Under the pieces are notes generated by a model. That model had not been told where the DNA came from, ran no database searches, and was given only the letters and a program-made list of their open reading frames with translations. A program made the position numbers and the translations under genes. A DNA stretch of 64,000 nucleotides from UBA9926 sp913064795 (lineage in GTDB: Bacteria > Pseudomonadota > Gammaproteobacteria > Pseudomonadales > Azotimanducaceae): contig JBJKZD010000010.1 in NCBI GenBank assembly GCA_045560765.1, positions 186,001 through 250,000 on the forward strand. Reading direction: 5' to 3'. Shown piece by piece: positions 44,889-53,118 of this stretch. Position 1 is the stretch's first letter. Each line of letters begins with the position of its first letter.

Positions 44889-46028
44889 ATGAAATCACCG
44901 ATTTGTGAACAACTTGGGATTGAATTTCCGCTGGTGGCGTTTACCCATTGCCGGGATGTTGTGGTGGCTGTGTCAAAAGCCGGGGGCATGGGGGTTTTAG
45001 GCGCTGCAGGATACAGCGCAGAGCAGCTCGAAATCGAGTTGGCGTGGATTGATGCCCATATTGAAGGCAAGCCTTACGGCGTTGACTTAATTGTACCCAC
45101 GACCATGACCAATAAAGATGAACGATTGTCCCCATCGGAAGTCCAAGAGCTAGTGCCTGATACGCACAAATCTTTTGCTGCCGGAATCCTGGCGCAGCAC
45201 AAAATCGATACTACCGATCTATATGCTCAGGCCCCGGCCAGTGGCGGAGGATTCTTGGGTGAAGGTCGAGCAGCCAACATCTTGGATGTCGCCTTTGCGC
45301 ATCCCATTCGGATGATCGTGAATGCGCTGGGAGTCCCCCCTGCCTACATGCTGGAGCTTGGCAAGGCACATGGCGTGCCAGTGGGTGCTCTGGTGGGTGC
45401 CAAGCAACACGCGGTAAAGCAGGCAGAGGCCGGGGTTGATATTTTAATCGTCTCGGGCACCGAAGCAGGTGGCCACTGTGGTGAGGTCTCCACGATGGTC
45501 CTGGTTCCGGAAGTTGCCGAGGCGGTGGCTGGGTTTGAGGATGTCTCGATTCTTGCGGCTGGAGGGATCGTGACGGGTCGTCAAATGGCGGCAGCCATGG
45601 CGATGGGTGCCCATGGAGTTTGGACTGGCTCAGTCTGGCTAACGACCACCGAGGCTGAAACGCTTCCGATCATCAAAGAGAAGCTTCTGGCTGCTGGGTC
45701 GAGTCAAACCGTACGTTCAAAAAGCAGGACTGGAAAATATTCTCGTCAGGTGCGTTCTCCTTGGACGGATGCTTGGGAAGGCAGTGAAGATGCACCAGAT
45801 CCTTTACCCATGCCACTGCAGTCCTTGGTCAGCGAACCCGCTTTGGGTCGCGTTAATAAGCTTGCGGAATCGGGCCACGAAGGCGCGCGGCAATTGGCGA
45901 CCTACTGGGTGGGGCAGGGCGTCGGACTGATGACGCAATCAATCTCGGCGCGCCAAGTTGTATATGACTTTATGGAAGATTTTCTGGCCGCTAATGAGCG
46001 GTTACAAGGCTTTGTTGATGAAGGTTGA
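44889..46028 (+). CDS. nitronate monooxygenase / NAD(P)H-dependent flavin oxidoreductase family
   Basis: 379 residues from the ATG at 44889, preceded by AAGGAG. FMN-binding TIM-barrel family: SKAGGMGVLGAAGYS at the N-terminus, GALVGAKQHAVKQAEAGVD, SGTEAGGHCGEVSTMVL and AAGGIVTGRQMAAAMAMGA. Members oxidise nitronates or reduce other substrates such as enoyl or quinone groups, so the name marks the family, not a proven reaction. Its 3' end overlaps the small cupin gene by 11 bp, suggesting co-translation. Confidence 0.82.
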   Translation: MKSPICEQLGIEFPLVAFTHCRDVVVAVSKAGGMGVLGAAGYSAEQLEIELAWIDAHIEGKPYGVDLIVPTTMTNKDERLSPSEVQELVPDTHKSFAAGILAQHKIDTTDLYAQAPASGGGFLGEGRAANILDVAFAHPIRMIVNALGVPPAYMLELGKAHGVPVGALVGAKQHAVKQAEAGVDILIVSGTEAGGHCGEVSTMVLVPEVAEAVAGFEDVSILAAGGIVTGRQMAAAMAMGAHGVWTGSVWLTTTEAETLPIIKEKLLAAGSSQTVRSKSRTGKYSRQVRSPWTDAWEGSEDAPDPLPMPLQSLVSEPALGRVNKLAESGHEGARQLATYWVGQGVGLMTQSISARQVVYDFMEDFLAANERLQGFVDEG

Positions 46029-46329
46029 TTCGCCGATTGCGACCTCTGTGGTCTTCGAGAATGAGGATGTTCGGGTTTGGGAGCAAACGGTGCCCCCCGG
46101 TGGGGAGATTCCCCGGCACGAGCACCATCATGATTATTATTTGATCAATGTCCGGGGCAGTGGGCCCATTGCGGTCACATTCCACGAGGGTTCTGGCGGT
46201 GAATTGGGTGAGCGCATTGTTTATGAGCCGGTGCCAGGGCGGGCCGACTTCGTTCCCAAAGGACACGTTGAAACGGCAGTCAACCAGGGTGACGAGTATC
46301 GCGCGATCTTGGTTGAATTGAAGATTTAA
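46018..46329 (+). CDS. small cupin-domain protein
   Basis: 103 residues. The metal-binding cupin motif appears as PGGEIPRHEHHHDYYLINVRG, with a second conserved His in PKGHVETAVN. Single-domain cupins of this kind act as metal-dependent enzymes or sensors; the function is open. The ATG at 46018 overlaps the end of the upstream flavin oxidoreductase, the strongest sign that they share a substrate. Confidence 0.75.
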   Translation: MKVDSPIATSVVFENEDVRVWEQTVPPGGEIPRHEHHHDYYLINVRGSGPIAVTFHEGSGGELGERIVYEPVPGRADFVPKGHVETAVNQGDEYRAILVELKI

Positions 46330-46417
46330 GGTGTTGTGACTTGGGTGGATTGTCTCTGTGCATTGTGCTTAGAATGCAGGGAAGTTAATAAAGATTCATA
46401 GAGACGGAGAATGATTC

Positions 46418-47092
46418 ATGGCGCATGAACAACTGAATTTGACGAGCGATCAGCTACTCAGCACCACACGAGCGGTTCGTAAGCGACTTGATTTTGATCG
46501 ACCGGTGTCAATGGATACCGTCAAAGAATGTATGGAAATGGCGGTCCAAGCGCCCTCAGGATCAAATGCCCAAGGCTGGCAGTTTGTTTTCGTAACCGAC
46601 CCTGACAAGCGTGCTCAGATCGGCGAATACTATCGGCAAGCTTTTGAGGTTTATAAGACCATGCCGGTTGCGATTCATAAGTTACATGCCGAGAGCTCGG
46701 ACACGAGTTTAACTGAGAGTCAGCAGCGGTCAGCGTCCTCTGCAGATTTTTTGGGTGAGAACATGGGTAAGGCGCCCGTGCTTATGATCCCTTGCATTGC
46801 GGGTCGAACCGATAATGAGGCAGGAGCGAATGTTTTGTCCCAGACCGCTACCTTAGGCTCAGTGATTCCGGCGGCTTGGAGTTTTATGCTGGCGGCGCGG
46901 GCCCGGGGGATTGGGACTGCCTGGACAACGCTTCATCTGATGCATGAGAAGGCCATCGCAGATTTAATTGGGATCCCCTTCGATGATTACATGCAGGTTG
47001 CATTGATCCCAATGGCCTACACCAAAGGCACTGAGTTTAAGCCCGCCTATCGTCCCCCGGTTGAAACGGTTATGCACGTCGATACTTGGTGA
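46418..47092 (+). CDS. nitroreductase family FMN oxidoreductase
   Basis: 224 residues. TTRAVRKRLDFDRPVS, AVQAPSGSNAQGWQFVFV and the C-terminal AWTTLHLMHE with MAYTKGTEFKPAYR-type end match the nitroreductase fold (FMN, NAD(P)H). Members reduce nitro groups, quinones, enones or act as dehydrogenases. ATG at 46418 follows a purine-rich GAGACGGAGA. It lies 88 bp after the cupin gene and completes a set with GST, LLM and nitronate-monooxygenase-like proteins. Confidence 0.85.
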   Translation: MAHEQLNLTSDQLLSTTRAVRKRLDFDRPVSMDTVKECMEMAVQAPSGSNAQGWQFVFVTDPDKRAQIGEYYRQAFEVYKTMPVAIHKLHAESSDTSLTESQQRSASSADFLGENMGKAPVLMIPCIAGRTDNEAGANVLSQTATLGSVIPAAWSFMLAARARGIGTAWTTLHLMHEKAIADLIGIPFDDYMQVALIPMAYTKGTEFKPAYRPPVETVMHVDTW

Positions 47093-47341
47093 ACGGTATG
47101 ATGGTTAGAACGGCGGTTCAGAGGATTGAGCAGCCGTTTCCAGCGTTCCATTGGCACGATAGGAATCTCGAGCGCTGATTGGTGGGAACCAAAGGTCGAC
47201 CGCAAAACAAACCCGAGCGCCGTGCAGGCTGTAAGGGTCTATCACATTTGACTGAACCAGTGCCGCTCCTGGACGATTCCCGCTAGAGATTCTATATCGC
47301 CGCTAGAGGCCGTATGATACGGCTGTTGCAGTGAACGACAG

Positions 47342-48541
47342 GTGTATTCTGTGCTAATACCGTGGCGCCAAAGACCCTTTATGCTGCTCATACTCATGAG
47401 CATCGCGATGCCCGTTGCGTTTCATATTTGGTCGGCCTTACTCAATAATTTTGTGGTTGAGCGGGCAGGTTTCACTGGCATTGAAATCGGCATTCTTCAA
47501 AGCCTCCGCGAGGTACCAGGTTTTCTAGCGTTTACCACCGTGTTTGTGCTGCTTATTCTTAGAGAGCAGACCTTTGCAGTCTTGTCCTTAGCGCTGCTTG
47601 GGTTGGGGGTCGCGATGACCGGATTCTTCCCAACCGAATATGGGCTTTATTTCTCTACAGTTTTGATGAGCACTGGATTTCACTATTTTGAGGCGGTCAA
47701 GCAATCTTTAAGTTTGCAGTGGTTGAGTCAAGAGGAGGCCCCGCAGATGCTGGGACGGCTCATTGCGATCGGTTCGATGACCTCACTCACAGTCTACGGT
47801 CTCCTCTGGGTGTTCATAGAATGGTTCGAATTCTCTTACCAACTGAATTTTTTGATCGCTGGCAGTGCCTGCTTGTGCCTTGCAATATTTATGGGGCTGG
47901 CGTTCCCAAATTTCCCAGCTAAGAGTGTCCAGCATAAGCAACTCATCCTAAGGCGGCGATACAGTTTGTATTACGTGCTGACGTTCCTTTCCGGTGCCCG
48001 GCGCCAAATATTCGTCGTCTTTGCAGCTTTTTTGATGGTTGAGAAGTTTGGGTATAGTGCCTCGGAGATTACGTTACTGTTTTTGATTAACTATGCATTC
48101 AACTGGTTCTTCGCTGAGCGCATTGGTATTTTGATTCGACACTGGGGTGAGCGTGCTGCCCTCTCGTTTGAGTATCTGGGGTTGATTGGCGTGTTCGTTG
48201 CCTATGCGCTGGTGGAGACGCCTATTGTGGCGGCTGGACTGTACGTGATTGACCACATGTTCTTCGCGCTTGCGATCGCGATCAGCACTTATTTTCAAAA
48301 AATCGCGGATCCTCGTGACATGGCCAGCTCGGCCGGGGTCTCTTTCACGATTAATCACATTGCGGCGGTTGTGGTTCCGGGGTTGCTTGGGATGGTTTGG
48401 ATGTATTCCTCATCGATGGTTTTTTATTTCGGGGCAGGTTTTGCGGTGATGTCGTTGCTTGCGGCCCAGTTGATTCCAAGGCACCCCGTAGAAGGTCATG
48501 AGATTTTAAACCCGCTTGAAGGGTTCGCGCGGCAGGCATAG
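47342..48541 (+). CDS. MFS-type transporter
   Basis: 399 residues, about 12 hydrophobic segments. The best start is GTG at 47342; a second GTG at 47351 is possible. No ATG lies near and the ribosome-binding site is poor. I recognise the major facilitator architecture (two six-helix halves, basic loop QHKQLILRRRYS between them) but not a substrate subgroup. It may import or export a compound handled by the neighbouring enzymes. Two 20-bp similar units (47280-47319, both beginning CCGCTAGAG) precede the gene. Confidence 0.75.
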   Translation: MYSVLIPWRQRPFMLLILMSIAMPVAFHIWSALLNNFVVERAGFTGIEIGILQSLREVPGFLAFTTVFVLLILREQTFAVLSLALLGLGVAMTGFFPTEYGLYFSTVLMSTGFHYFEAVKQSLSLQWLSQEEAPQMLGRLIAIGSMTSLTVYGLLWVFIEWFEFSYQLNFLIAGSACLCLAIFMGLAFPNFPAKSVQHKQLILRRRYSLYYVLTFLSGARRQIFVVFAAFLMVEKFGYSASEITLLFLINYAFNWFFAERIGILIRHWGERAALSFEYLGLIGVFVAYALVETPIVAAGLYVIDHMFFALAIAISTYFQKIADPRDMASSAGVSFTINHIAAVVVPGLLGMVWMYSSSMVFYFGAGFAVMSLLAAQLIPRHPVEGHEILNPLEGFARQA

Positions 48542-48695
48542 GTAGACTTAAGGCGCGCTCGCCGGGGCTAGAGGCTGTGACGCCAGGTCGGTTCATTGCA
48601 CTGAATTTGATTGTGGATAGCCTGCGGACTTAGGAGAGATCACACCACGTTAATCCGGCTGTAAGCCAAGGTTTAAATTCTCCTCCCCAATCACC

Positions 48696-48717
48696 GGCGC
48701 TCAGAGAGATGAGCGCC
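48696..48717 (+). other. Stem-loop between MFS and NTF2-like genes
   Basis: GGCGCTC-N8-GAGCGCC gives a perfect 7-bp, GC-rich stem about 119 bp before the next start codon. No T run follows, so it is not a standard intrinsic terminator; a processing or attenuation hairpin is possible. Confidence 0.4.
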
Positions 48718-48835
48718 AACGGGGACCCATAGCAACAGGCTTGCAAACCATGAGCAGATCGCGCTTGAATAGAGCGACTTAACGAGCGGATTGCTGGTTG
48801 AGTCGCCAGTTATTCAAATTTTTGGGAGAAATAAA

Positions 48836-49246
48836 ATGATCAGTTCTGGAGCTTTAGAAGATCGGTGTCTGATTCGCGAATTGGTTGAGTCTTATAACGA
48901 TGCGGTCATGCGGTTCGACGGAGAAGCCTGGGGAGAAAACTGGACCGAAGATGCGGTCTGGCATTTGCCAGGTGCGGGCGATGTTTCCGGCCGTGACGCG
49001 ATTGTAACGGTATGGCAGGGCGCAATGAGCGCCTTTAGCTTTGTTGGATTTTTTGCGTCGGCAGGCCCGATTCATGTCTCGGGTGATACCGCGACAGCCA
49101 CTTGGTACCAACAGGAATTTCTCCACGGTAAAGATGGCTCAGAGCGGAAAGTCACTGGCCGTTATGAGGACGATTACGTCAAGGTAGAAGGGCGATGGTA
49201 TTTTAAGCGTCGCGTCTATGAAGTGCTCAATAGCCAAACCAGCTAA
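48836..49246 (+). CDS. SnoaL/NTF2-like domain protein
   Basis: 136 residues from the ATG at 48836, preceded by GGGAGA; a longer frame from 48791 looks non-conserved. EDRCLIRELVESYNDAVMRFDGEAWGENWTEDAVWHLP is the cone-fold signature of SnoaL-like polyketide cyclases, ring dehydratases and small hydroxylase subunits. The substrate is unknown. It is followed 70 bp later by an SDR, a common pairing in steroid- or aromatic-type degradation clusters. Confidence 0.82.
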   Translation: MISSGALEDRCLIRELVESYNDAVMRFDGEAWGENWTEDAVWHLPGAGDVSGRDAIVTVWQGAMSAFSFVGFFASAGPIHVSGDTATATWYQQEFLHGKDGSERKVTGRYEDDYVKVEGRWYFKRRVYEVLNSQTS

Positions 49247-49316
49247 CCGGGGAAATGGCCCGTTGCGTGCAGAACGCGGAGGTCACTGAATCAATCAATT
49301 GCAAGAGGGCAATGGC

Positions 49317-50003
49317 ATGACAACATTACTGATTACAGGAACAAACAAGGGCGTTGGGCTAGAGCTGACAAAAATTTACGCGGCCAGAGGCGACACGGTC
49401 TACGCGGCCTGTCGAAACCCTGCTGAAGCCGACGAATTAAAGGCGATTGAGGGAGACGTTAACGTCATCGAAGCGGTGGTTGGCGATTCAGCATCGGTAA
49501 CAGCGATGGCTGCGGCGCTTGATGGGGTGGCTATTGATGTGGTGGTGAACAATGCTGGCATGGCTGGGCCTTCGTTTGATCAGCAAACCACCTATGCGAT
49601 GGATTTTGAAGGTTGGGCAGAGACCTTCAATGTTAACAGTATGGGGCCGGTTAGGGTGATGCAGGCCTTACTTCCAAACTTGCGGTTAGGAACCCAGGCC
49701 AAGGTGGTCACAATCACCTCACAGATGGGTGCTCTATCTTTGGATATGGTCGCAGCACATGCCTATTGTGCGTCGAAGGCAGCGATCAATAAATTTATGC
49801 GAATGGCCAGTATCGACCTGAAAAAAGAAGACATTGCCGTGGGTTTGATTCATCCCGGATGGGTCCAGACGGATATGGGAGGTCCTCGGGCTGACTTAAC
49901 ACCGGCCGAGAGTGCGGCTGGGGTTGCAGCGGTCACGGATCAGCTCAGCCTTTCCAATACGGGTGGATTCTGGAAGTGGAACGGTGAGACTCACGATTGG
50001 TAA
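49317..50003 (+). CDS. short-chain dehydrogenase/reductase
   Basis: 228 residues from the ATG at 49317 with GAGG upstream. Cofactor motif TGTNKGVGLEL, structural VVNNAGMAGPS and the catalytic set with ITSQMG and YCASK (Tyr-x3-Lys) are intact, so an NAD(P)-dependent oxidoreductase is expected. The C-terminal half resembles SDRs of the carbonyl-reductase type. Last of the plus-strand catabolic group. Confidence 0.9.
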   Translation: MTTLLITGTNKGVGLELTKIYAARGDTVYAACRNPAEADELKAIEGDVNVIEAVVGDSASVTAMAAALDGVAIDVVVNNAGMAGPSFDQQTTYAMDFEGWAETFNVNSMGPVRVMQALLPNLRLGTQAKVVTITSQMGALSLDMVAAHAYCASKAAINKFMRMASIDLKKEDIAVGLIHPGWVQTDMGGPRADLTPAESAAGVAAVTDQLSLSNTGGFWKWNGETHDW

Positions 50004-50032
50004 GGGTTTAAATCTTTCGGAGTAACGCTTCC

Positions 50033-50812
50033 GTGGGCGTTCATTACAAATGCCCTGTGTGTCAGGGTGCCTTGGGGTTAAACGATCATCGTCAGTGGGT
50101 TTGTGCGGATCTGCACAGTTTTGATATGGCCAAGCAAGGCTACGTTAATCTTCACTTAGCCCATCAACGGCGAAGTGCGGCGCCCGGGGATTCCCCGGAA
50201 ATGCTCGCCAGCCGCGCCCGATTTTTAAATGCCGGTTCTTACGACTTCCTTGTGGATCAACTCGTCGCACAGCTTGCTGATGAATGGCTCCCGCAAGGTG
50301 CATTTTTAGATCAGGGCTGCGGGGAGGGGTTTTATCTGGATCGGATAACCCGCCAATTACCACAGGTATCACCGATGCAGTGGTGGGGTATTGATATCTC
50401 CAAGGCCGCGGTCAAACGTGCTGCCCAGAGAGTGGACCGTGCTCATTGGGCGGTTGCGGCCAGTCGCGCATTGCCCTTTTTTGATGCTGATTTTGATCGA
50501 ATCATCTCTGTATTTGCGCCCTATGATTCCCAAGAGATGGCGCGTGTGCTCAAGCCTGGCGGTCAAGTGATTGTTGTTGGGCCGGACGCATTGCACCTCG
50601 ATGGTTTAAAAAGGCTGATCTATGATCACAATCAGCCGCATCAGGGTAACTTTGGCCCGATGACTCAATCGCCATACTTTACCCTTCAAAGTGCGACCAA
50701 ATTGCAAAAAGCAGTGGTTATCGAAGGTTCAGAGATCGGTGATCTGCTAAGCCATGACGCCCTACTTTTGGTCCGCCGGCAGGCAGGCACAAGCCACGGT
50801 GCGCCGTCTTGA
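50033..50812 (+). CDS. rlmA: 23S rRNA (guanine-N1)-methyltransferase RlmA
   Basis: Methylates G745 of 23S rRNA in E. coli. 259 residues from GTG at 50033 with GGAG upstream. N-terminal zinc finger YKCPVCQGAL, then VCADLHSFDMAKQGYVNL, the hallmark of RlmA/TlrB proteins. The SAM motif is LDQGCGEGFYLD, followed by GIDISKAAVKRAAQR. It stands 29 bp after the SDR, probably read through, and before the repeat-filled leader of edd. Confidence 0.92.
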   Translation: MGVHYKCPVCQGALGLNDHRQWVCADLHSFDMAKQGYVNLHLAHQRRSAAPGDSPEMLASRARFLNAGSYDFLVDQLVAQLADEWLPQGAFLDQGCGEGFYLDRITRQLPQVSPMQWWGIDISKAAVKRAAQRVDRAHWAVAASRALPFFDADFDRIISVFAPYDSQEMARVLKPGGQVIVVGPDALHLDGLKRLIYDHNQPHQGNFGPMTQSPYFTLQSATKLQKAVVIEGSEIGDLLSHDALLLVRRQAGTSHGAPS

Positions 50813-50937
50813 ATCCCTCGAGACGCATTTGGCCTTTGATGTACGAGTGTATCGGCGCTTGCCGATTCCGATTGATTCGACCGAAACAGCAACGTCTCTG
50901 GTTCTCTAGCATTGCGGCTGAATGTTTTGAGCGCCCT

Positions 50938-51057
50938 CAACTGTTTTTGATAAAGAGCCTTCAGCTGTTTTTGATAAAGAGCCTTCAACTGCTTTTAATA
51001 AAGAGCCTCCAGCTGCTTGTATTAGAGAGCCCCCCAACTTTTTTTTCGTAGAGCCTC
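50938..51057 (+). repeat. 24-bp tandem repeat, five units
   Basis: Five contiguous 24-bp units, each beginning with a CAACTG- or CAGCTG-type start and ending in AGAGCCT-type bases. Units 1 and 2 are nearly identical; units 3 to 5 drift progressively towards the edd gene. A sixth partial unit may precede them. The array ends about 150 bp before the HexR-type operator. Confidence 0.9.
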
Positions 51058-51209
51058 AGCGGCCGCGGTTTGAATTCGATCCCAGCGATAGTTTCAGAAA
51101 AATTTCAACGACCAGAGCATGCTACAAACCATAGGGCTGGGGGGACGGGTCGCAACGATCGCTTTCCTAGATGCAGAACATCTTGTTCAGAGCCCTGTTC
51201 GTCGTATTT

Positions 51210-51224
51210 TGTAGTTAAATTACT
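51210..51224 (+). promoter_or_regulatory. HexR-type operator upstream of edd
   Basis: TGTAGTTAAATTACT is a near-palindrome of the TGTA(A/G)TTAAATTAC(A/T) form known for gammaproteobacterial HexR. It lies 71 bp before the edd start. The regulator gene is at the other end of the same operon, and two similar sites precede it, which supports the assignment. Confidence 0.75.
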
Positions 51225-51294
51225 TAATAGATGGAACATCTAACATCTATAGGCCTAATATGCGTTGTTTTATTTCATAAATAAGGTCGATGAG

Positions 51295-53118
51295 ATGCCT
51301 CCAATCCACTCTGCGGTACTTTCGGTGACTGATGCGATACGAACTCGAAGTCGGCCCCATCGGGAACAATATCTCGAAGATCTTTGGAATCGGAAAGCTG
51401 ATCATCCTCGTCGAGAAGATCTGGGCTGCGGTAATCTCGCGCATGGCATCGCCGCCTGCGGCGTTTCGGACAAGCAACAACTGAAGCTGATGCAAAGTGC
51501 CAATATCGCGATCGTTACCGCGCACAACGATATGTTGTCGGCACATCAGCCGTATGCCGCCTATCCGGACTTGATTAAACAATCCTTGCAAGAGATGGGA
51601 TGTACCGGACAAATTGCGGCGGGTGTCCCAGCGATGTGTGATGGTGTCACCCAGGGGCGACCGGGGATGGAGCTGAGCTTGCTCAGTCGTGATTTGATTG
51701 CACAATGCACTGCGGTCGGTCTCTCTCATGAGATGTTTGATGGTCTTTTGGCACTAGGTATCTGCGATAAGATTGTTCCTGGACTGCTCATCGGCGCCCT
51801 GAGCTTTGGTCATTTACCGGCGATCTTTGTTCCCGCAGGTCCTATGTCATCGGGACTAGAAAATAAAGAAAAGCAGCGGATACGCCAACAGTTTGCCCGT
51901 GGCGAAATTGATCGGGCACAATTGCTGGAAGCGGAATTAGCGTCTTACCACGGGCCCGGTACCTGCACCTTTTATGGGACGGCCAACAGCAATCAAATCG
52001 TCCTTGAGGCCATGGGATTACAGTTGCCCGGCAGCTCTTTTGTCCACCCGACGGACAGTCTTCGAGACCCTTTAACCCGAGAAGCGAGCCATCAAATTGC
52101 GCGCATTACAGCGCTGGGAGACGACTTCCGGCCCATCGGCGAGATTGTTGATGAGCGGGCGATGGTGAACGCAATTGTTGCTCTGCTTGCAACCGGAGGG
52201 TCCACCAATCACACGATCCACCTGATCGCGATCGCTCGCGCAGCGGGGTTGATTGTAAATTGGGATGACTTTTCCGAGCTGTCCCAGATCGTGCCCTTGG
52301 TTTCGAGGGTTTATCCCTCTGGAGAGGCGGATATCAATCATTTTCATGCAGCAGGCGGGACAGGTTATCTTTTCCGTACCCTGCTTGAAGGGGGATACCT
52401 TCAAGGTGAGGCGCGAACGGTCTGGGGGGATTCACTCTCTGGCTATACCCGCGAGCCCTGCCTTGACGATTCGGGTTTGCAGTGGCGGGAGTCGCCCCAA
52501 CAATCTCTGGACTCCTCGGTACTCACGGATGTCGCATCACCTTTTTCCAAAGAGGGCGGTTTGCGCTTGCTGACCGGCAATCTAGGGCGAAGCATTATTA
52601 AAACCTCAGCAGTTCCTGAATCAAATTACCTCATTGAGGCGCCCGCGGTGGTGATCGAGCATCAAGATGACTTGGAGGCATTATTTTCTGCAGGGAATCT
52701 GAATCAAGACTGCGTTGTGGTCGTCCGTGGTCAGGGCCCCAAAGCCAACGGCATGCCCGAGCTTCACAAACTCACCCCCTTTTTAGGATCTCTCCAGGAT
52801 CAGGGTTACCGGGTTGCGCTTGTGACAGACGGCCGTATGAGCGGCGCCTCGGGCAAGGTTCCCGCGGCCATCCATTTGACTCCCGAGGCCACTGACGGCG
52901 GCCTGATCGGCCGAGTTGAATCGGGGGATCTGGTGCGGCTTGATGCGGTAGCCGGCGTGCTTGAATTGTTGGTGCCTGAGGAGGCCCTCGCTAACCGAAG
53001 GTCTTGGATTGCAGATCAGGCGCAATCCCCATCCTGCGGGCGTGGCTTGTTTCAATTGAATCGCAGTCAATTGAGCCAAGCGGAACAGGGTGCCAGTTTC
53101 CTCTTTGGAGAAGCGTAA
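51295..53118 (+). CDS. edd: 6-phosphogluconate dehydratase
   Basis: Entner-Doudoroff enzyme: 6-phosphogluconate to KDPG. 607 residues from the ATG at 51295 (an upstream start at 51265 lacks conservation). The IlvD/Edd family blocks LGCGNLAHGIAAC, NDMLSAHQPYAAYP, the Fe-S region CDGVTQGRPGMELSLLSRD and LVTDGRMSGASGKVPAAIH are intact. The gene ends directly at the glk start (TAA then ATG). Confidence 0.97.
   Translation: MPPIHSAVLSVTDAIRTRSRPHREQYLEDLWNRKADHPRREDLGCGNLAHGIAACGVSDKQQLKLMQSANIAIVTAHNDMLSAHQPYAAYPDLIKQSLQEMGCTGQIAAGVPAMCDGVTQGRPGMELSLLSRDLIAQCTAVGLSHEMFDGLLALGICDKIVPGLLIGALSFGHLPAIFVPAGPMSSGLENKEKQRIRQQFARGEIDRAQLLEAELASYHGPGTCTFYGTANSNQIVLEAMGLQLPGSSFVHPTDSLRDPLTREASHQIARITALGDDFRPIGEIVDERAMVNAIVALLATGGSTNHTIHLIAIARAAGLIVNWDDFSELSQIVPLVSRVYPSGEADINHFHAAGGTGYLFRTLLEGGYLQGEARTVWGDSLSGYTREPCLDDSGLQWRESPQQSLDSSVLTDVASPFSKEGGLRLLTGNLGRSIIKTSAVPESNYLIEAPAVVIEHQDDLEALFSAGNLNQDCVVVVRGQGPKANGMPELHKLTPFLGSLQDQGYRVALVTDGRMSGASGKVPAAIHLTPEATDGGLIGRVESGDLVRLDAVAGVLELLVPEEALANRRSWIADQAQSPSCGRGLFQLNRSQLSQAEQGASFLFGEA

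Larger units (their letters stand above)
50813..51294 (+). other. Intergenic region rlmA-edd
   Basis: 482 bp. It contains the five-unit 24-bp repeat, a HexR-type palindrome and, between them, about 150 bp without recognisable features. A plus-strand frame through the repeat reads as LFLIKSLQ units and starts at 50809 inside rlmA; it is a product of the repeat, not a gene I support. Confidence 0.6.
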
